The notes beneath the pieces are model-generated. The model ran no database searches and was not told the origin of the DNA. It saw nothing but the letters and a program-made list of their open reading frames with translations. A stretch of DNA of 64,000 nt. Source: Symbiodinium natans. Lineage: Eukaryota; Sar; Dinophyceae; Suessiales; Symbiodiniaceae. Every line of letters begins with the position of its first letter. Position 1 is the first letter of the stretch. The stretch is taken from positions 62,001 through 126,000 of the forward strand of contig CAJNDS010001068.1 of NCBI GenBank assembly GCA_905221605.1. The letters run 5' to 3'. This document shows positions 1 through 9,905 of this stretch, piece by piece. The position numbers were made by a program, and so were the translations under genes.

Positions 1-50
1 TCCGCCCTGCCTCGGCAGCACAGCTGTCGGCTCCAGTGCTGCGGCCTCTC
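1..50 (-). CDS. Exon-like segment at window edge
   Basis: GC-rich unique stretch cut by the window start and followed at once by a TTTAGGG array. The minus strand is open and reads EAAALEPTAVLPRQGG. The plus strand is also open, so strand and coding status are uncertain. No family recognised. Confidence 0.2.
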
Positions 51-172
51 TAGGGTTTAGGGGTTTAGGGGTCTAGGGTTTCAAGGGTTTAGGGTTTAGG
101 GTGAAGGGTTTAGGGTTTAGGGTTTAGGGTGTAGGGTTTAGGGTTTCGGGCTTAGGGCTTAGGGTTTTGAGC
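50..172. repeat. TTTAGGG-type array, degenerate
   Basis: About 15 heptamers on the plus strand with variants such as GTGTAGGG, TTTCGGG and CTTAGGG. It is followed by a C-rich tract at 172-199. The next 190 bp is unremarkable single-copy sequence up to the C-type array at 391. Confidence 0.9.
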
Positions 173-390
173 CCCCCCACACCCCCCCCCCCCTACCCCT
201 TATCCAGGGCCCCAAGGTTCACGGTTTAAGGTTCGAGGGTTAAGGACAAAGGGTGTAAGGTTTGTCAAGAAGTTCATCTATAGACGATATGCAATGTCCT
301 CGGCTTGTTATTTTACGTAAGCCCTTCATGTCAGGTCCCGGTGTTTGTGTCATAGTTCACACTTTTTTACTGCTGAGCACCTAAGCCCCT

Positions 391-672
391 AAACGACCCT
401 AAACCCCTAAAACCCTAAGCCCCTAAACCCTTAAACCCTTAAACCCCTAAACCCCTAAACCCCTAAACCCCTAAACCCCTAAACCCCTAAACCCTACGCC
501 CTAAAACCCGAAAACCCTAAAACCCTAAAACCCTAAAACCCCCAAAACCCCCAAAACCCTCAAACCCCCCAAACCCCCCAAACGCCCCAAACCCCCGAAA
601 CCCTAATCCCTAATCCCTACCCTAAACCCTAAACCCTAAACCCTAACCCCAAACCCTAAACCCTAAGCCCGA
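391..672. repeat. CCCTAAA-type array with octamer variants
   Basis: C-rich array on plus mixing CCCTAAA, CCCCTAAA (the run at 440-500) and AAACCCCC variants. It forms the left frame of a short GC-rich segment whose right frame is the G-type array from 778. Confidence 0.93.
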
Positions 673-777
673 GGTGGCCTCCGCCATCTGTCGGCGCAGC
701 TGCCGCCTTTGCCGCCGGAGGCGGCCCACGCCCGGAAACCAGGGCAGAGCCTGCCCAAAGAGCCCACCACCCCGGTT
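673..777. CDS. Exon-like GC-rich segment between opposed arrays
   Basis: A 105-bp unique segment with CCCTAAA to the left and TTTAGGG-type repeats to the right. Both strands are open: plus has EVASAICRRSCRLCRRR, minus has QALPWFPGVGRLRRQ. The right border reads CCCCGGTTCAGGG, placing a GT at the exon/array junction for a plus-strand reading. No family recognised. Confidence 0.25.
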
Positions 778-987
778 CAGGGTTTAGAGTTTAGGGTGTA
801 GGGTATAGGGTTTAGGGTTTAAGGTTCAGGGTTTGAGTTTACAGGGTTTGAGTTTAGGGTTTTGGGGTTTAGGGTCCAGGAGTTTAGGGTTTAGGGCATT
901 TTTGAGCTGAGGGGTTGAAGGATTGGGGGGAGGGGGGGGGGGGCGCTTGGGATTTAGGAGCCGCGGGGTTCACTGCGAGCCTGAAAT

Positions 988-1163
988 TTGGGTTTAGGGT
1001 TTAGGGTTTAGGGTCTAGGGTCTAGGGTCTAGGGTTTAGGGTTTAGGGTGTAGGGGTGTAGGGGTGTAGGGTGTAGGGGTGTAGGGGTGTAGGGGTGTAG
1101 GGGTGTAGGGGTGTAGGGGTGTAGGGGTGTAGGGGTGTAGGGGTGTAGGGGTTTAGGGTTAAA
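988..1163. repeat. Array grading into TGTAGGGG octamers
   Basis: Perfect TTTAGGG heptamers change to TCTAGGG and then to about a dozen near-identical TGTAGGGG octamers (1047-1150). The same octamer dominates 24420-24520, so this variant has been locally amplified more than once. Confidence 0.93.
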
Positions 1164-1212
1164 CTTCTTGTACTTTGATGCATGTATGGGGCGAGCAAGG
1201 GTGACATTTCAG

Positions 1213-1293
1213 GATGCTAAGGCACTGAACGCCACAACGCCGCAAGGGAACGCCTTAAAAGCCAAAGAAGTGTTGGCAGCACCTCGGATTTAA
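1213..1293 (+). CDS. Putative terminal exon, unknown protein
   Basis: Starts after a good acceptor (ACATTTCAG at 1204-1212) and runs 26 codons to TAA. The frame reads DAKALNATTPQGNALKAKEV, a composition typical of real protein. It lies between the octamer array and a TIR-A element. No homologue recognised and no upstream exon identified. Confidence 0.35.
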   Translation, partial: DAKALNATTPQGNALKAKEVLAAPRI

Positions 1294-1414
1294 CCGCGAG
1301 TTAACCCTAAACTCGACACCCCTGAACCCGAAACCTAGTAGGTTGGGCGCCAGGAAGAGACGCCTGCTAGTAAATGCCTGCAAAAAAACGTAGGTGTTGG
1401 GGTTAAGGTCGGGT

Positions 1415-1559
1415 CTACTTGGCGGTTCATGGTGCTTACTAACCAGTCCTCACTGTACTTATAACCGTACTTATAACCAACCTAGGTCACTTAGGGGCTT
1501 ATAAGTGGGTGATAAGTACAGTTGTACTTGGTTACTAGATACCCTGAACCTCCAACTAG
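1415..1559. mobile_element. TIR-A element, near full length
   Basis: About 145 bp bounded by inverted ends: left CTACTTGGCGGTTCATGG, right CCCTGAACCTCCAACTAG. The interior shares GTACTTATAACC and CACTTAGGGGCTTATAAG motifs with the copies at 27290 and 40427. Too short to code for anything, so a MITE-like non-autonomous element. Confidence 0.8.
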
Positions 1560-1677
1560 GGTATCTCCGAAAGAGGTAGAAGAAGGTTCGATCCTGGCCC
1601 TAAACCCTGAAGCCCTTCGAACCCTAAACCTTGAACCTCAGGCACCCCCGAACAAAGACTGCAAGAGGCTGCCCCTA

Positions 1678-1797
1678 GACCCTAATCCTTAATCCCTAAA
1701 CCCTAAACCCTAGACCCTAGACCCTAAACCCAAAACCCAAAACCCCTAAACCCCCAAACCCCCAAACCCCTAAACCCCAGAACCCCCTAAACCCCAG
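1678..1797. repeat. CCCTAAA-type array
   Basis: C-rich array with CCCTAAA, CCCTAGA and AAACCCC variants. It is the left frame of the short unique segment 1800-1888. Confidence 0.9.
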
Positions 1798-1799
1798 AA

Positions 1800-1888
1800 C
1801 CCTCCACTGGGGGCTCCCGGCGCGCTCCGCAGGGGTCGGCCGCAGCTCAACAGGGACCTGCCAACGGCTTGTGACAAAGCGTCGGCCT
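1800..1888 (-). CDS. Exon-like segment between opposed arrays
   Basis: A 90-bp GC-rich unique segment framed by C-type (left) and G-type (right) repeats. The minus strand is open; one frame reads RRFVTSRWQVPVELRPTPAE, another ADALSQAVGRSLLSCG. Longer open frames over this spot run into translated array and should not be taken as a gene. Confidence 0.25.
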
Positions 1889-1889
1889 T

Positions 1890-2010
1890 GGGTTTGAGGG
1901 TTTGAGGCTTTAGAGGGTGTAGAGGGTTTAGAGGGTTTACAGGGTTTAGAGGGTTTAGAGGATTTGGAGGGTTTGGAGGGTTTAGAGGGTTTAGAGGGTT
2001 GGGGTCGAAT
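1890..2010. repeat. GGGTTTAGA nonamer array
   Basis: G-rich repeat in which most units read AGAGGGTTT, a nonamer variant of the telomere heptamer. Short perfect TTTAGGG units follow at 2100-2135. Confidence 0.85.
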
Positions 2011-2135
2011 CTGGAAGGCCACACAGACGTGCGCTTGCGCTACGTCGGAGGGCCGAGGCGAACACATGAGCTAACTCTTATAAATAGGGTTCGTGGGGGA
2101 CTTAGGGTTTAGGGATCGGGTTTAGGGTTAGTTAG

Positions 2136-2508
2136 GGTTGGGGGGTAGGTACCCAGGGAACTTTAGCGAAGCTTTGGGGCCCTCAGAGAATAGGGAGCAT
2201 TAGGGAACCTTGAACCCCCCTCCCTCAAGAACCCTATCAAAAAGCATATTCCACTAACTGCAGCAAGGGTGCGCGGTTTAGGGCTTTCGGGCCGAATACG
2301 GGAAATCCTGAGTTCCGGAGTTACTGGAGACTTATCCCTAAACCCCTCAACCAAGAGAAACTAAACCTTTCACCCCAAACCCCCCAAGGAAAACCCTTGA
2401 AAATACAACGGGGAGTAGAGGTTTGCCTAACGAAATGTAAAGGAAACTTCGGCTTGCATATCAAGATATGAATGTAACAGAGCTTTTCCTACTGTAGAGC
2501 CTGGACCC
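2136..2508. other. Single-copy spacer
   Basis: Mixed-composition sequence without arrays. A minus-strand open frame (2163-2354) contains RISRIRPESPKPRTLAAVSG, not recognised. Nothing else supported. Confidence 0.4.
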
Positions 2509-2720
2509 TACTTGGAGGTTCTGGGTACTTGTAACCCGAATTCCAACTGTACTCAGAAGCCCCCCAAGTCCTCTAAGTAGGTTGTAAGTAAACGTCTAGT
2601 TGTGGTTAGAAACCCTAAACCCCAAGCCCTCAGCCCTGAGCCCTGAGCCCTAAGCCCTAAGCCCTAAACCTGAAGCAGACTTTTCATTGGGGGTGATAAG
2701 TACCCATGAACCTCCAAGTA
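2509..2720. mobile_element. TIR-A element split by a CCCTAAA array
   Basis: Left end TACTTGGAGGTTCTGGGTAC (2509-2528); right end AAGTACCCATGAACCTCCAA, finishing in GTA at 2720. Between the arms lies a C-type telomere array (2610-2671) absent from the intact copies at 1415 and 40427. Either the array was inserted into the element or it grew from an internal seed. Confidence 0.75.
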
Positions 2721-2787
2721 AACCCCCACAACAACCAGCCTTGCTGAGCAGGGGCCCACAAAAAGAACATGCACATAAGGATCCTTA

Positions 2788-2876
2788 ACTGGGTTGGCCT
2801 TTAAACCCTTTGAAAAAATATGTCCCTATAAACCCAAGTTGAGGAAGATAGAAAATGTCCCAAAAACCAACCTTAA
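2788..2876. mobile_element. TIR-B element
   Basis: About 90 bp: left ACTGGGTTGGCCTTTAAACC, right CCAAAAACCAACCTTAAG. Shares the AAACCCTYTGAAAAAT and AAACCCAA..GGGAAAATA core with copies at 11023, 29970, 45016 and 61084. Confidence 0.7.
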
Positions 2877-2912
2877 GCATAATTTTATCTGGTTTTTTGG
2901 GCCCCTACTCAT

Positions 2913-2985
2913 GTGGCACCTCGTTGGGTGGCAGCACGCAGCTCTCGGCCGATACTGGCGCGGGGCGCACATGTCGCTCGGTCTT
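2913..2985 (+). CDS. Putative exon with array-supplied donor
   Basis: Open frame reads WHLVGWQHAALGRYWRGAHM and ends CGGTCTT, followed by GTTAGGGTTTGG, so a GT sits where the G-type array begins. The composition is aromatic- and hydrophobic-rich and could be membrane-associated; no family recognised. Later plus-strand exon-like segments at 3253, 3801 and 4491 could belong to the same gene. Confidence 0.4.
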
Positions 2986-3252
2986 GTTAGGGTTTGGAGT
3001 TTAGGGTCTAGGAGGGTTTAGGGTCTAGGGTCTAGGGTTTAGGGTTTAGGGTTTAGGGTTTGGGGTTTAGGGTATCGTCACATCGGGGTTGAAGGCGGGT
3101 TTGGGCTTCGGGGTGTATAGGGTTCATAGGTTTAGGGACCCCCAAATCCCGAGGCAGAGATACAGAAAACCTTAAAACAGGGGCCTACACTGCAGGAACT
3201 CTGTGCTGTTTAGGTATAACCTTAAACCCTAAACCCTAAACCCTAAACCCTT

Positions 3253-3335
3253 GATTCTATGGGCGTTCTTCACTTCGGGGCGGTGCTGACGGGCCTAGGC
3301 ACAATTCAGCAATTTAGCACAAGGACCCTTAGCCG
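3253..3335 (+). CDS. Putative exon between opposed arrays
   Basis: Framed by CCCTAAA (left) and TTTAGGG (right). The frame reads DSMGVLHFGAVLTGLGTIQQ, plausible protein with a hydrophobic stretch. The right border is CCG followed by GTTTTAGGG, giving a GT donor from the array edge. Function unknown. Confidence 0.38.
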
Positions 3336-3500
3336 GTTTTAGGGTTTAGGGTTTAGGGTTTAGGGTTTAGGGTTTAGGGCTTAAGGCTTAGGGTTTAGGG
3401 TCTATAGTTTAGGGTTTAGGGTTTTGCCCCCCAAACCCTAGACCGGAAACCTCGAGCCCTACTTCGACCTTAGTGACATCCACATCCCATGTTGAGGCTT

Positions 3501-3568
3501 TACTTACCTCATTGTTACCACTTGCAAAGGAAACCCAAAAAGTTTAAAGTTCAGCTGTTGGAGAAGTA
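3501..3568. mobile_element. TIR-H element, short copy
   Basis: Starts TACTTACCTCATTG and ends GTTGGAGAAGTA, inverted ends related to those of the 11638-11805 element. The two share the core AAGGAAACCC followed by a TTAAAGTTCA motif. Confidence 0.55.
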
Positions 3569-3800
3569 AGTTTAGGGGTTGCATAAGAAGCCCCACAAGA
3601 ACAAGGCACATTTTTTCCGGAATAAGGGCGATGTAGGGAGAAATTCTCTCTCATTCTTGGGGGGGCTTCTTGCGCAAGTAGTTGTTCAATTAAGGGCGTT
3701 TAGGGCTTTTAAGGGTTCAGGGTTTGGTTCGGGGAGAGCCCTAAACCCTAAACCCTAAACCCTAAACCCTAAACCCCAAACCCTAAACCCTAAACCCCAG

Positions 3801-3897
3801 AAGCCACAAACAGAATCGCAGCCGTTCCTGCGCTCGGCGTCTGGATGCGCATGGCTGAGGGCGCCTTCGCCAGATTCCGTGGGTCGCCCACGGCTGG
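3801..3897 (+). CDS. Putative exon, acceptor CAG and array-supplied donor
   Basis: Preceded by CCCTAAACCCCAG and followed by GTTTAGGG, so both borders are splice-competent and made by the telomere arrays. The frame reads TNRIAAVPALGVWMRMAEGA and continues FARFRGSPTAG. No family recognised. Confidence 0.42.
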
Positions 3898-4278
3898 GTT
3901 TAGGGTTTAGGGTTTGGGGTTTAGGGTTTAGGGTGTAGGGTTTAGGGTTTCGGGTTTAGGGTTCAAAGTTTGGGGTTGAGGCTTGAAAAAACCTTCAACC
4001 CTAACCGCCAGAACCCTGGAACGCTGCGGGAAATTAGCAGAGGGGCGGCGCTTTTTGTCGGAAGACGTGAGGTCTCTGGCCTCCCTTTCTGCGGGAAGAT
4101 GCAATTGAGGTAGCCCTTATATACCCAACTACAAACTCATGGCCCAAACCTTGCGAACTCTCTAAGACATATCTCACTGATGTGACAAAACCCTAAACCC
4201 TAAACCCTCAACCCTAAACCCTCAACCCTAAACCCTCAACCCTAAACCCTCAACCCTAAACCCTCAACCCTAAACCCT

Positions 4279-4314
4279 CGGCTCCTGGGCTTCCGAGACA
4301 GAAAGAGTCCGATT
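4279..4314 (+). CDS. Possible small exon before a consensus donor
   Basis: Short unique stretch after a C-type array ending GTCCGATT, followed by GTAAGT, a textbook 5' splice site. The reading is only about 12 codons, so it is tentative. Confidence 0.22.
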
Positions 4315-4490
4315 GTAAGTTCAGGGCGAGGGTTTAGTGAACCCTGAAACCTAAGAGCCTTTTCGATTTTCAAAGGATTTAACTGTGGGGTTTAGGGTTT
4401 AGGGTTTAGGGTTCAGGGTTTGGGGTTTGGGGTTTAGGGTTTAGGGTTCAGGGTTTGGGGTTTGGGGTTTGGGGCTTAGGGCTCTCTAAC

Positions 4491-4581
4491 ACCCGCATTG
4501 AGCCAGCCTCACTGGCGGGAGGCGTCACTGTGGAGGTTCGCCTCCAACCTTACTGGAGCCACCGTATGCTTACGGATTCGG
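4491..4581 (+). CDS. Putative exon, unknown protein
   Basis: Between two G-type arrays. The frame reads TRIEPASLAGGVTVEVRLQP and continues YWSHRMLTDSG. The right border reads TTCGG followed by GTTTAAGA. Good protein-like composition, no homologue recognised. Confidence 0.38.
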
Positions 4582-4635
4582 GTTTAAGATTTAGGGTTTA
4601 TAGGGTTTAGGGTTTAGGGTGAAGGGTTTAGGGGG

Positions 4636-5030
4636 TAGGGGGATTCGGGTCTAGAGCACAACTGCTTATCAGGAAGAGGGGGGGGCTGGGGGGGGGTGGG
4701 CTTCAGCTTCTTGGAAAGTTGCCCTGGTCCCGCTGCACCGCACCCTACGCTCATGATACTTCCAATTGCGGGCGGCTACCCTTACAGACAGCTGACGCAA
4801 GGGCTCATTCTGGGTGTATATAGAACGTCTGCTTGACTATGTAAAGATTTTTCTTGGTTGCTCTTGAACCCCCCAATACAAGCTTTTAACTTTTAGCTCC
4901 CTGAATATGAAATTAGAGGAACCCTATACTTATAAAGTGATAAAGTTGTAGTAAAGTCCCACCTAGAATTGAGAAACTACCCACTTGCAAACTTGAAGGT
5001 TTAGGCTACATGCTATCCGACAAGCCTCAA
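4636..5030. other. Single-copy spacer with G-rich tract
   Basis: Contains a G-rich stretch near 4676-4697 and otherwise unremarkable sequence. A plus frame at 4725-4820 reads SRCTAPYAHDTSNCGRLPLQ and could be an exon. The rest shows no clear feature. Confidence 0.3.
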
Positions 5031-5039
5031 CGACAGCAC

Positions 5040-5445
5040 CCTAAACCTTACCCCACATCCCCTGAAACCCAACCCCGAAAGCCCTAAAGCCCAAACCCTT
5101 AAACCCCCCCAAACTCCCGCACCCGTAAGCCCTAACCCCCCCCTCCCCCCACTCGGCAACAAAAACACGTAAACCCCCCAAAACGCAAAACCCCAGAACC
5201 CGATAACCCTAAATCCCTTAACAGCCATATGTGAAACAAATGCCAGGGAACCCAAACTAAACCTCTAAACCTAAAACCTTAAACCCTCAACCCTCAAACC
5301 CTAAAACCCTGAATCCTACAACCCCTACACCCAGAAAACCCTAAAACCCCTCAACCCTAAAACCCTAAAATCCCACAACCCCTAAATCCCTAAAACCCTA
5401 AAACCCTAAAGACCTCAAACCCTCAACCCTAAACCCTAAAAATAC
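5040..5445. repeat. Long degenerate CCCTAAA-type array
   Basis: About 400 bp of C-type repeat with units of 6-9 bp (CCCTAAA, CCCTAAAA, CCCTCAA, AAACCCC). Open frames across it are repeat translation. Confidence 0.85.
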
Positions 5446-5454
5446 TACTAGTAC

Positions 5455-5537
5455 GGGGGAGCCCAGGTCCGAGCCGAAGCCCAGCCCGGGCTTGGCAGCG
5501 ACAAAGGTCTGCCGATCCTCCCGCCGACCAGCGGATG
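5455..5537 (+). CDS. Exon-like segment between opposed arrays
   Basis: GC-rich unique 83 bp. The plus frame reads AQVRAEAQPGLGSDKGLPIL, followed by PPTSGCW. The right border is GATGTTGGGGTTTAGGG. The minus strand is also open, so strand is a judgement. Confidence 0.3.
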
Positions 5538-5750
5538 TTGGGGTTTAGGGGTTTAGGGGTTTAGGGTTTAGGGTCCCTAAACCCTAAACCCGAAACCCTA
5601 AACCCTAAACCGTTTAGGGTTTAGGGCTTTAGGGGTTTTAGGGCTTTAGGGGTTTTAGGGTTTTAGGCTTTAGGTTTTAGGGTTTTAGGGTTTTAGGGTT
5701 TAGGGTTTAGGGTTTAGGGTTTAGGGTTTAGGGTTTAGGGTTTAGGGTTT
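5538..5750. repeat. Arrays with head-to-head and tail-to-tail switches
   Basis: TTTAGGG units run to about 5573, switch directly to CCCTAAA (5574-5609, junction TTTAGGGTCCCTAAACCC), then back to TTTAGGG (from 5610) through TTTTAGGG octamers to perfect heptamers. The first switch has the polarity of a telomere-telomere fusion; the second has the opposite polarity. Confidence 0.9.
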
Positions 5751-5835
5751 GCTGGAATAGGGCGTAGATGCTGTGAAGGTTAGGATGCAGCAGCGGCTCG
5801 AATGCCTCGTCAGGTGCCCGATTGTGGAGGACCAT
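5751..5835 (-). CDS. Putative first exon, unknown protein
   Basis: Minus frame starts at ATG (5835) and reads MVLHNRAPDEAFEPLLHPNL, continuing HSIYALFQQ up to the array. This is among the most protein-like readings in the first 10 kb. The 3' border abuts a C-type array in sense without an obvious GT, so the exon end is unresolved. Confidence 0.4.
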
Positions 5836-6232
5836 CTAATACTTTTCTCCCACCCCACGCCGTCCGAGGCGGCAAAACCACCCAAACCCATTCCTTTTAG
5901 GGTTTAGGCCTAAACTCATGACAATCGCTTGCTTTCAAAACAACCTTTAGCGATGGCCACTTTCAGCCAAGGGAAAGGCTTGAGGCTAGGTCCCGGCTCG
6001 TTTGTAGCACGGGTTTCAGCTGCACAGAAAAGGAGAGCAGGGGGGCCAGTGGGGGTCAGCACCCACCCTGCCTGGACCAGCCTGAGGCCCCCTGGTCCCT
6101 GGAACGCTGTGAGGGGTCCGGGTCCTCCTGGCCTGGGGGCCTTGGGGTACCCCTTCCCGAAACGGCGGGGTAAAGACCTTGAAATTTAGGATATTTACCT
6201 TATTAAGGGGGTGTTTACCTTATTAAGGGGAC

Positions 6233-6324
6233 CAGAACCTGCTCCGGTACCCGCCCATCGTGGGTGAGGCGGGCAAGCGACCTGGGTCGACGTGCTTAAG
6301 CGCCGCACCCCCTCTGCAAGGGGG
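6233..6324 (+). CDS. Putative exon, unknown protein
   Basis: Open frame reads QNLLRYPPIVGEAGKRPGST and ends next to GGGTTTAGGG, with GT at the border. It lies after a small direct repeat of TTTACCTTATTAAGGGG (6195-6231). Alternative donors exist at GTGAGG. Function unknown. Confidence 0.35.
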
Positions 6325-7433
6325 GTTTAGGGCTGAGGGTTGAGGGTTGAGTGCCCGGAGTGCGCCTTTTTTTTCGCATAGCTTAGCAGCCCCACCACAA
6401 AACTAGTCTCCCTTCGGGTTCAGGGGCTCCCCCCTAGCAAGGGGGAATTCTTCGTCTGAGGTGCTCTAGTCATAGGGCTCTTAAGGGAGGAGCGCTCAAG
6501 GGGGGTATGTAACCCAAGGCTCCCTACTACTAGTCCCTAGGGCTCCCGGGGACCTACCCCACCATGAAGCCCTAAACCCCAAACCCTAAACCCTAAACCC
6601 TAAACCCTAATCCCCCCCCCCCCATGAACCCCGAATTGGGTTCAGGCCCCAAGGATCTGTGAGTTCAGGGCCTACTCGAAGGCTCCGGGAACCTCGTAAG
6701 CATGGGGAGAAGCAACGTGCTAAGTACCCTTAGGGTTTGGGGTTTAGGGTTTAGGGCTGGGGGTTCAGAGTGTACGGGCGGGGTACGGGGCGGGTACGGG
6801 GCGGGCACGGGGGGGGGGGGGGGGATTAGGGTCGAGTGCTATACGGGCGCAAGTACAGACGAATATAATGGGCTTGAGGCATGTGCTTAGGAGTTAGAGT
6901 TTGGAGTTTTGGGAACCACCGTAGCATCTCTGTACAGTTTCAGCATAAACTGCTCAAAGCTACCCATTCTGCGAATTGAACTGGCCGCAAAAAACTTCTA
7001 AACCCTGGGCTTGCGTTTAGGGCTTAAGGTTTAGGGTTTTGTGGCCATTGAGGATGGAAGGCCCAGGCTTTAGGGCTTAAAGGTCAGGGCTTCGGGTCCA
7101 GGACTTGACGCTCTGAACCCAAAAGCCAAGAAACATAAGACCACCCTAAACCCTAAACCCTAAACCCTTAACCCTAAATGCACGCCCCGCTGTCCTGGAA
7201 GGGGCGCCCCCCCGTGTTGTCCTTCCATCAAGTCGAAAAGGGTGGCGCCTAAACCCTACAGCATAAAGCCTGAAAACCCTAAACCCAAAGCCCTAAACCC
7301 TATTTACAGCATGGACACTCAAACCCTAAACCCTAAACCCTAAACCCATACGAGGCTTGAGGGCTTTGCGGTTTGGGGCTCTAGGGCTGCAGGGGCTTCT
7401 AAGGCTTGTGGGGCTTTAGGGCTGTTGCACGCC

Positions 7434-7706
7434 TCAACCCAGCGGAAAACGCAGGAAACCCAACGTCCGACACCTGCAAAGCCCTGGAGGGGGGGGGGGG
7501 GCGGGGGGCGGGGGTCGGGGATTTTTCAGGCTTGCTCTCCCACTCCAGCCCCATAATTGCCCCTTAGTTCTGGGCTCTAAATCCCGGACTTCCCCTACAA
7601 GCCCTAGTTTCAGCTCAACACCACCGTAAACCCTGTAAAGCCCAATCATGTTACTAAGCCCACACCCCTGTAAGTTCCGATAATTAACATGCCTCAAGGA
7701 CCTCAA
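7434..7706 (-). other. Minus-strand open frame with a G/C homopolymer
   Basis: A 90-codon frame contains SNMIGLYRVYGGVELKLGLV but also a proline run from a C/G tract (7490-7515). Possible coding remnant; weak. Confidence 0.2.
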
Positions 7707-7991
7707 CCCTTAACCCTTAACCCTTAACCCTAAACCCTAAACCCTAAACCCTAAACCCTAAACCCTAAACCCTAAACCCTAAACCCTACACCCTCCTGGC
7801 ACCTCCCAAGCCCCGGCTTGGAGATCCCGCGAAGGCGCACCCTAAGCCTTAAACCCTAAGCTCTACACACCCGAAGCTCTACAAAACCCTAAAGCCCGAA
7901 TTCCTTGTAGGTTTAGGGTTCAACCTGTAGGTTTTAGGTCTTAGGGTTTAGGGTTTAGGGTTTCGGGTTTAGGGTTTGGGGTTTAGGGCCC

Positions 7992-8089
7992 GAACTCCCG
8001 CGCCTGTACCAGCCAGCCGACGTTGCGCTGCGACGTTTCGGGCCAAAGCTCAAAATGCCCAGGGGCACCGGTCCTTTGAAATTGGGGAA
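7992..8089 (+). CDS. Putative exon, unknown protein
   Basis: Between two G-type arrays. The frame reads ELPRLYQPADVALRRFGPKL, then KMPRGTGPLKLG, basic and protein-like. The 3' border is TTGGGGAA followed by GTTTAGGG. The segments at 8336 and 8501 on the same strand may be later exons of the same gene. Confidence 0.42.
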
Positions 8090-8092
8090 GTT

Positions 8093-8267
8093 TAGGGTTT
8101 AGGGTTTAGGGTTTAGGGTTCAGGGCTTAGGGCTTAGGGCTTAGGGCTTAGGGTTTAGGGTTTAGGGTTTAGGGTTTAGGGTTTAGGGTTTAGGGTTTAG
8201 GGTTTAGGGTTTAGGGTTTAGGGTTTAGGGTTTAGGGTTTAGGGTTTAGGGTTTAGGGTTTAGGGAC
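8093..8267. repeat. Near-perfect TTTAGGG array
   Basis: About 25 heptamers; an inner block of TTAGGGC units (8118-8145) is followed by 17 or so perfect TTTAGGG units, showing block-wise homogenisation. Confidence 0.95.
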
Positions 8268-8335
8268 GCGGAGCAGGCTTAGGGCTCAGGGCTGAGGGCT
8301 TAGGGCCTACGGCCTAGGGCTTAGGATTTAGGGTT

Positions 8336-8389
8336 TCCGGACATCCCCGCACGCTCAAAAACGAAGAGCGCGCCATGCTCCACCTCTAA
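8336..8389 (+). CDS. Putative short exon
   Basis: Frame reads SGHPRTLKNEERAMLHL and meets TAA where the CCCTAAA array starts. It could end there or splice just before. Lies between plus-strand exon-like segments at 7992 and 8501. Confidence 0.3.
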   Translation, partial: SGHPRTLKNEERAMLHL

Positions 8390-8500
8390 ACCCTGAACCC
8401 TAAACCCTAACCTTAAACCCTAAACCCTAAATCCTAAACCCTAAACCCTAAACCCCACACCCTAAACCCTAAACGCTGAACCCTGAACCCTCGGAACCGT

Positions 8501-8590
8501 AAACTTCCGTCCGAGCTGCTTGGCAACGAGGTGGGCTCGGAAGTTCTTCGCGGTTTCCTGGCCGCTTCCAGCCAACCAGTACCCAGTGGG
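8501..8590 (+). CDS. Putative exon with array-supplied donor
   Basis: Framed by C-type (left) and G-type (right) arrays. Reads KLPSELLGNEVGSEVLRGFL, then AASSQPVPSG; the border is CAGTGGG followed by GTTTGGGG. No AG is visible immediately at the left border, so the acceptor is uncertain. Confidence 0.4.
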
Positions 8591-8595
8591 GTTTG

Positions 8596-8810
8596 GGGCT
8601 TTTAGGGTTTAGGATTTAGGGTTTAGGGTTTAGGGTTTAGGGTTTAGGGTTTAGGGGTTCTAGGGTTTAGGCGCTCTAGGGTTTAGGGTCTGAAGGTTTG
8701 GGGTTTAGGGCTTTTAGGGTTTTGGGGCTTGGGGTTGGTCTAGAGGCTTGGGGTTTAGGGTTCATAGGGCTTTTGGGTTTAGGGTTTAGGGGTTAGGTTC
8801 AGGGTGTATC
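8596..8810. repeat. TTTAGGG-type array, degenerate distal half
   Basis: Perfect heptamers decay into TTTTGGGG, CTTTTAGGG and GGTCTAGAGG variants toward 8810. Confidence 0.85.
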
Positions 8811-9358
8811 GGGGCCTATTGAAGGCGGTTTTGGAGTTTAGAGTGGTTGTCCCTGACGACTGCATGACTGTAGGTCCTTGTTTCATAACAGGCCTCTAAG
8901 ACGGAATTACGATAGGGGGTATTAGAATCCCTACTCAGGAGAACATCCCAACCCGTAATCTTAAATCGCCAGCTCGTCCTGAAATCAGCTGGGTCGAAAG
9001 GCAGCGGATACCGATAGTCTCTTGCCCGGGAGGCACGGGAATGATGCCCTCTGAGATTCCTCCAGGACTGCCAAAGGAGCATTGCTCCAAGGGGCACTTG
9101 GCCAATCGCAGGGAAGAAAGAGTGGAGTTGAGCGGACTTCACCTCTGAGAACCACGAGGACTGGGTCTCCCCAGTCTTCGAGGCAGATGCTCAGGCAACC
9201 TTCCGTGCGCCGCATTCTTCAAGATGCCCTCGACCTCCTTTCCTCCCACTAAAGCGTGCTCAACTAGCTTGCAGCGACCTGATTATGCGAAATAGCACTG
9301 ATGTTGCTGCTGGGGCTGCTGGCGTAGCATCTTAGTTCGGTTCATCGTGAAACTAGCC
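8811..9358 (-). other. Unique region with overlapping minus-strand frames
   Basis: Array-free 550 bp. Minus frames of 108 codons (8816-9142; contains DFRTSWRFKITGWDVLLSRD) and 76 codons (8985-9215; contains CLSICLEDWGDPVLVVLRGE) overlap. Either could be an exon; neither is recognised. Confidence 0.3.
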
Positions 9359-9404
9359 CCTACACCCTACACCCTAAACCCTAACGGGTTCCTGGTTTGG
9401 GGTA

Positions 9405-9440
9405 TATAAGGGGTACCCCTATTCTCGGACATCCCCATAT
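9405..9440. mobile_element. TIR-I fragment
   Basis: The motif GGTATATAAGGGGTACCCCT then ATTCTCGGACAT recurs almost exactly at 9961-9992, where it forms one arm of an inverted repeat. Here only one arm is clear. Confidence 0.45.
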
Positions 9441-9905
9441 CACGAGGTTCTTGGTACATCCTGCAAACAACGGTCACATAGTCAGAGGGAGAGAGATGTT
9501 TCACATTCGGGAACTCATATCTCCACTCTCTTTCTTCGCCTTTCTGCACCAGAAAGCCACTCCAACTTTGCTCCGTTCGATTCTTCTTTCTATTTAGATC
9601 AAGGGGTGTACCACCGTGCACGCAATAGTCTTGACTTCCTACTACATCTGGCTTAGGTTTCTACCCGCGATGGACATCTCGGCACTTCATCGGGTCTAGG
9701 GTTTAGGGTTTAAGGTTTAGGGTTTAGGGTTTTGGGTGAGCCTTTAACATTAAGTTCCCAACGCCCCCAAAACCATAACGTCTTGCCACGGGCCCGTCGG
9801 CATTGTCATCCAACCCCCAGCCCCCCAACGATTATAGTCGGGGGGGGGGGGGGGGTTCTATAATACCGATTAAGGACTGGGAAAATCCCAATATGGGAGG
9901 GGGGT

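Noticed and set aside
1-660. True chromosome end
   Set aside because: Arrays at the left edge are short, degenerate, of both polarities and followed by more of the same for 64 kb; a telomere would be one long C-type array at the edge.
8816-9215. Overlapping minus frames as a confirmed gene
   Set aside because: Frames of 76-108 codons are expected by chance in a 64-kb window; no splice sites, start context or family support, so reported only as an open region.
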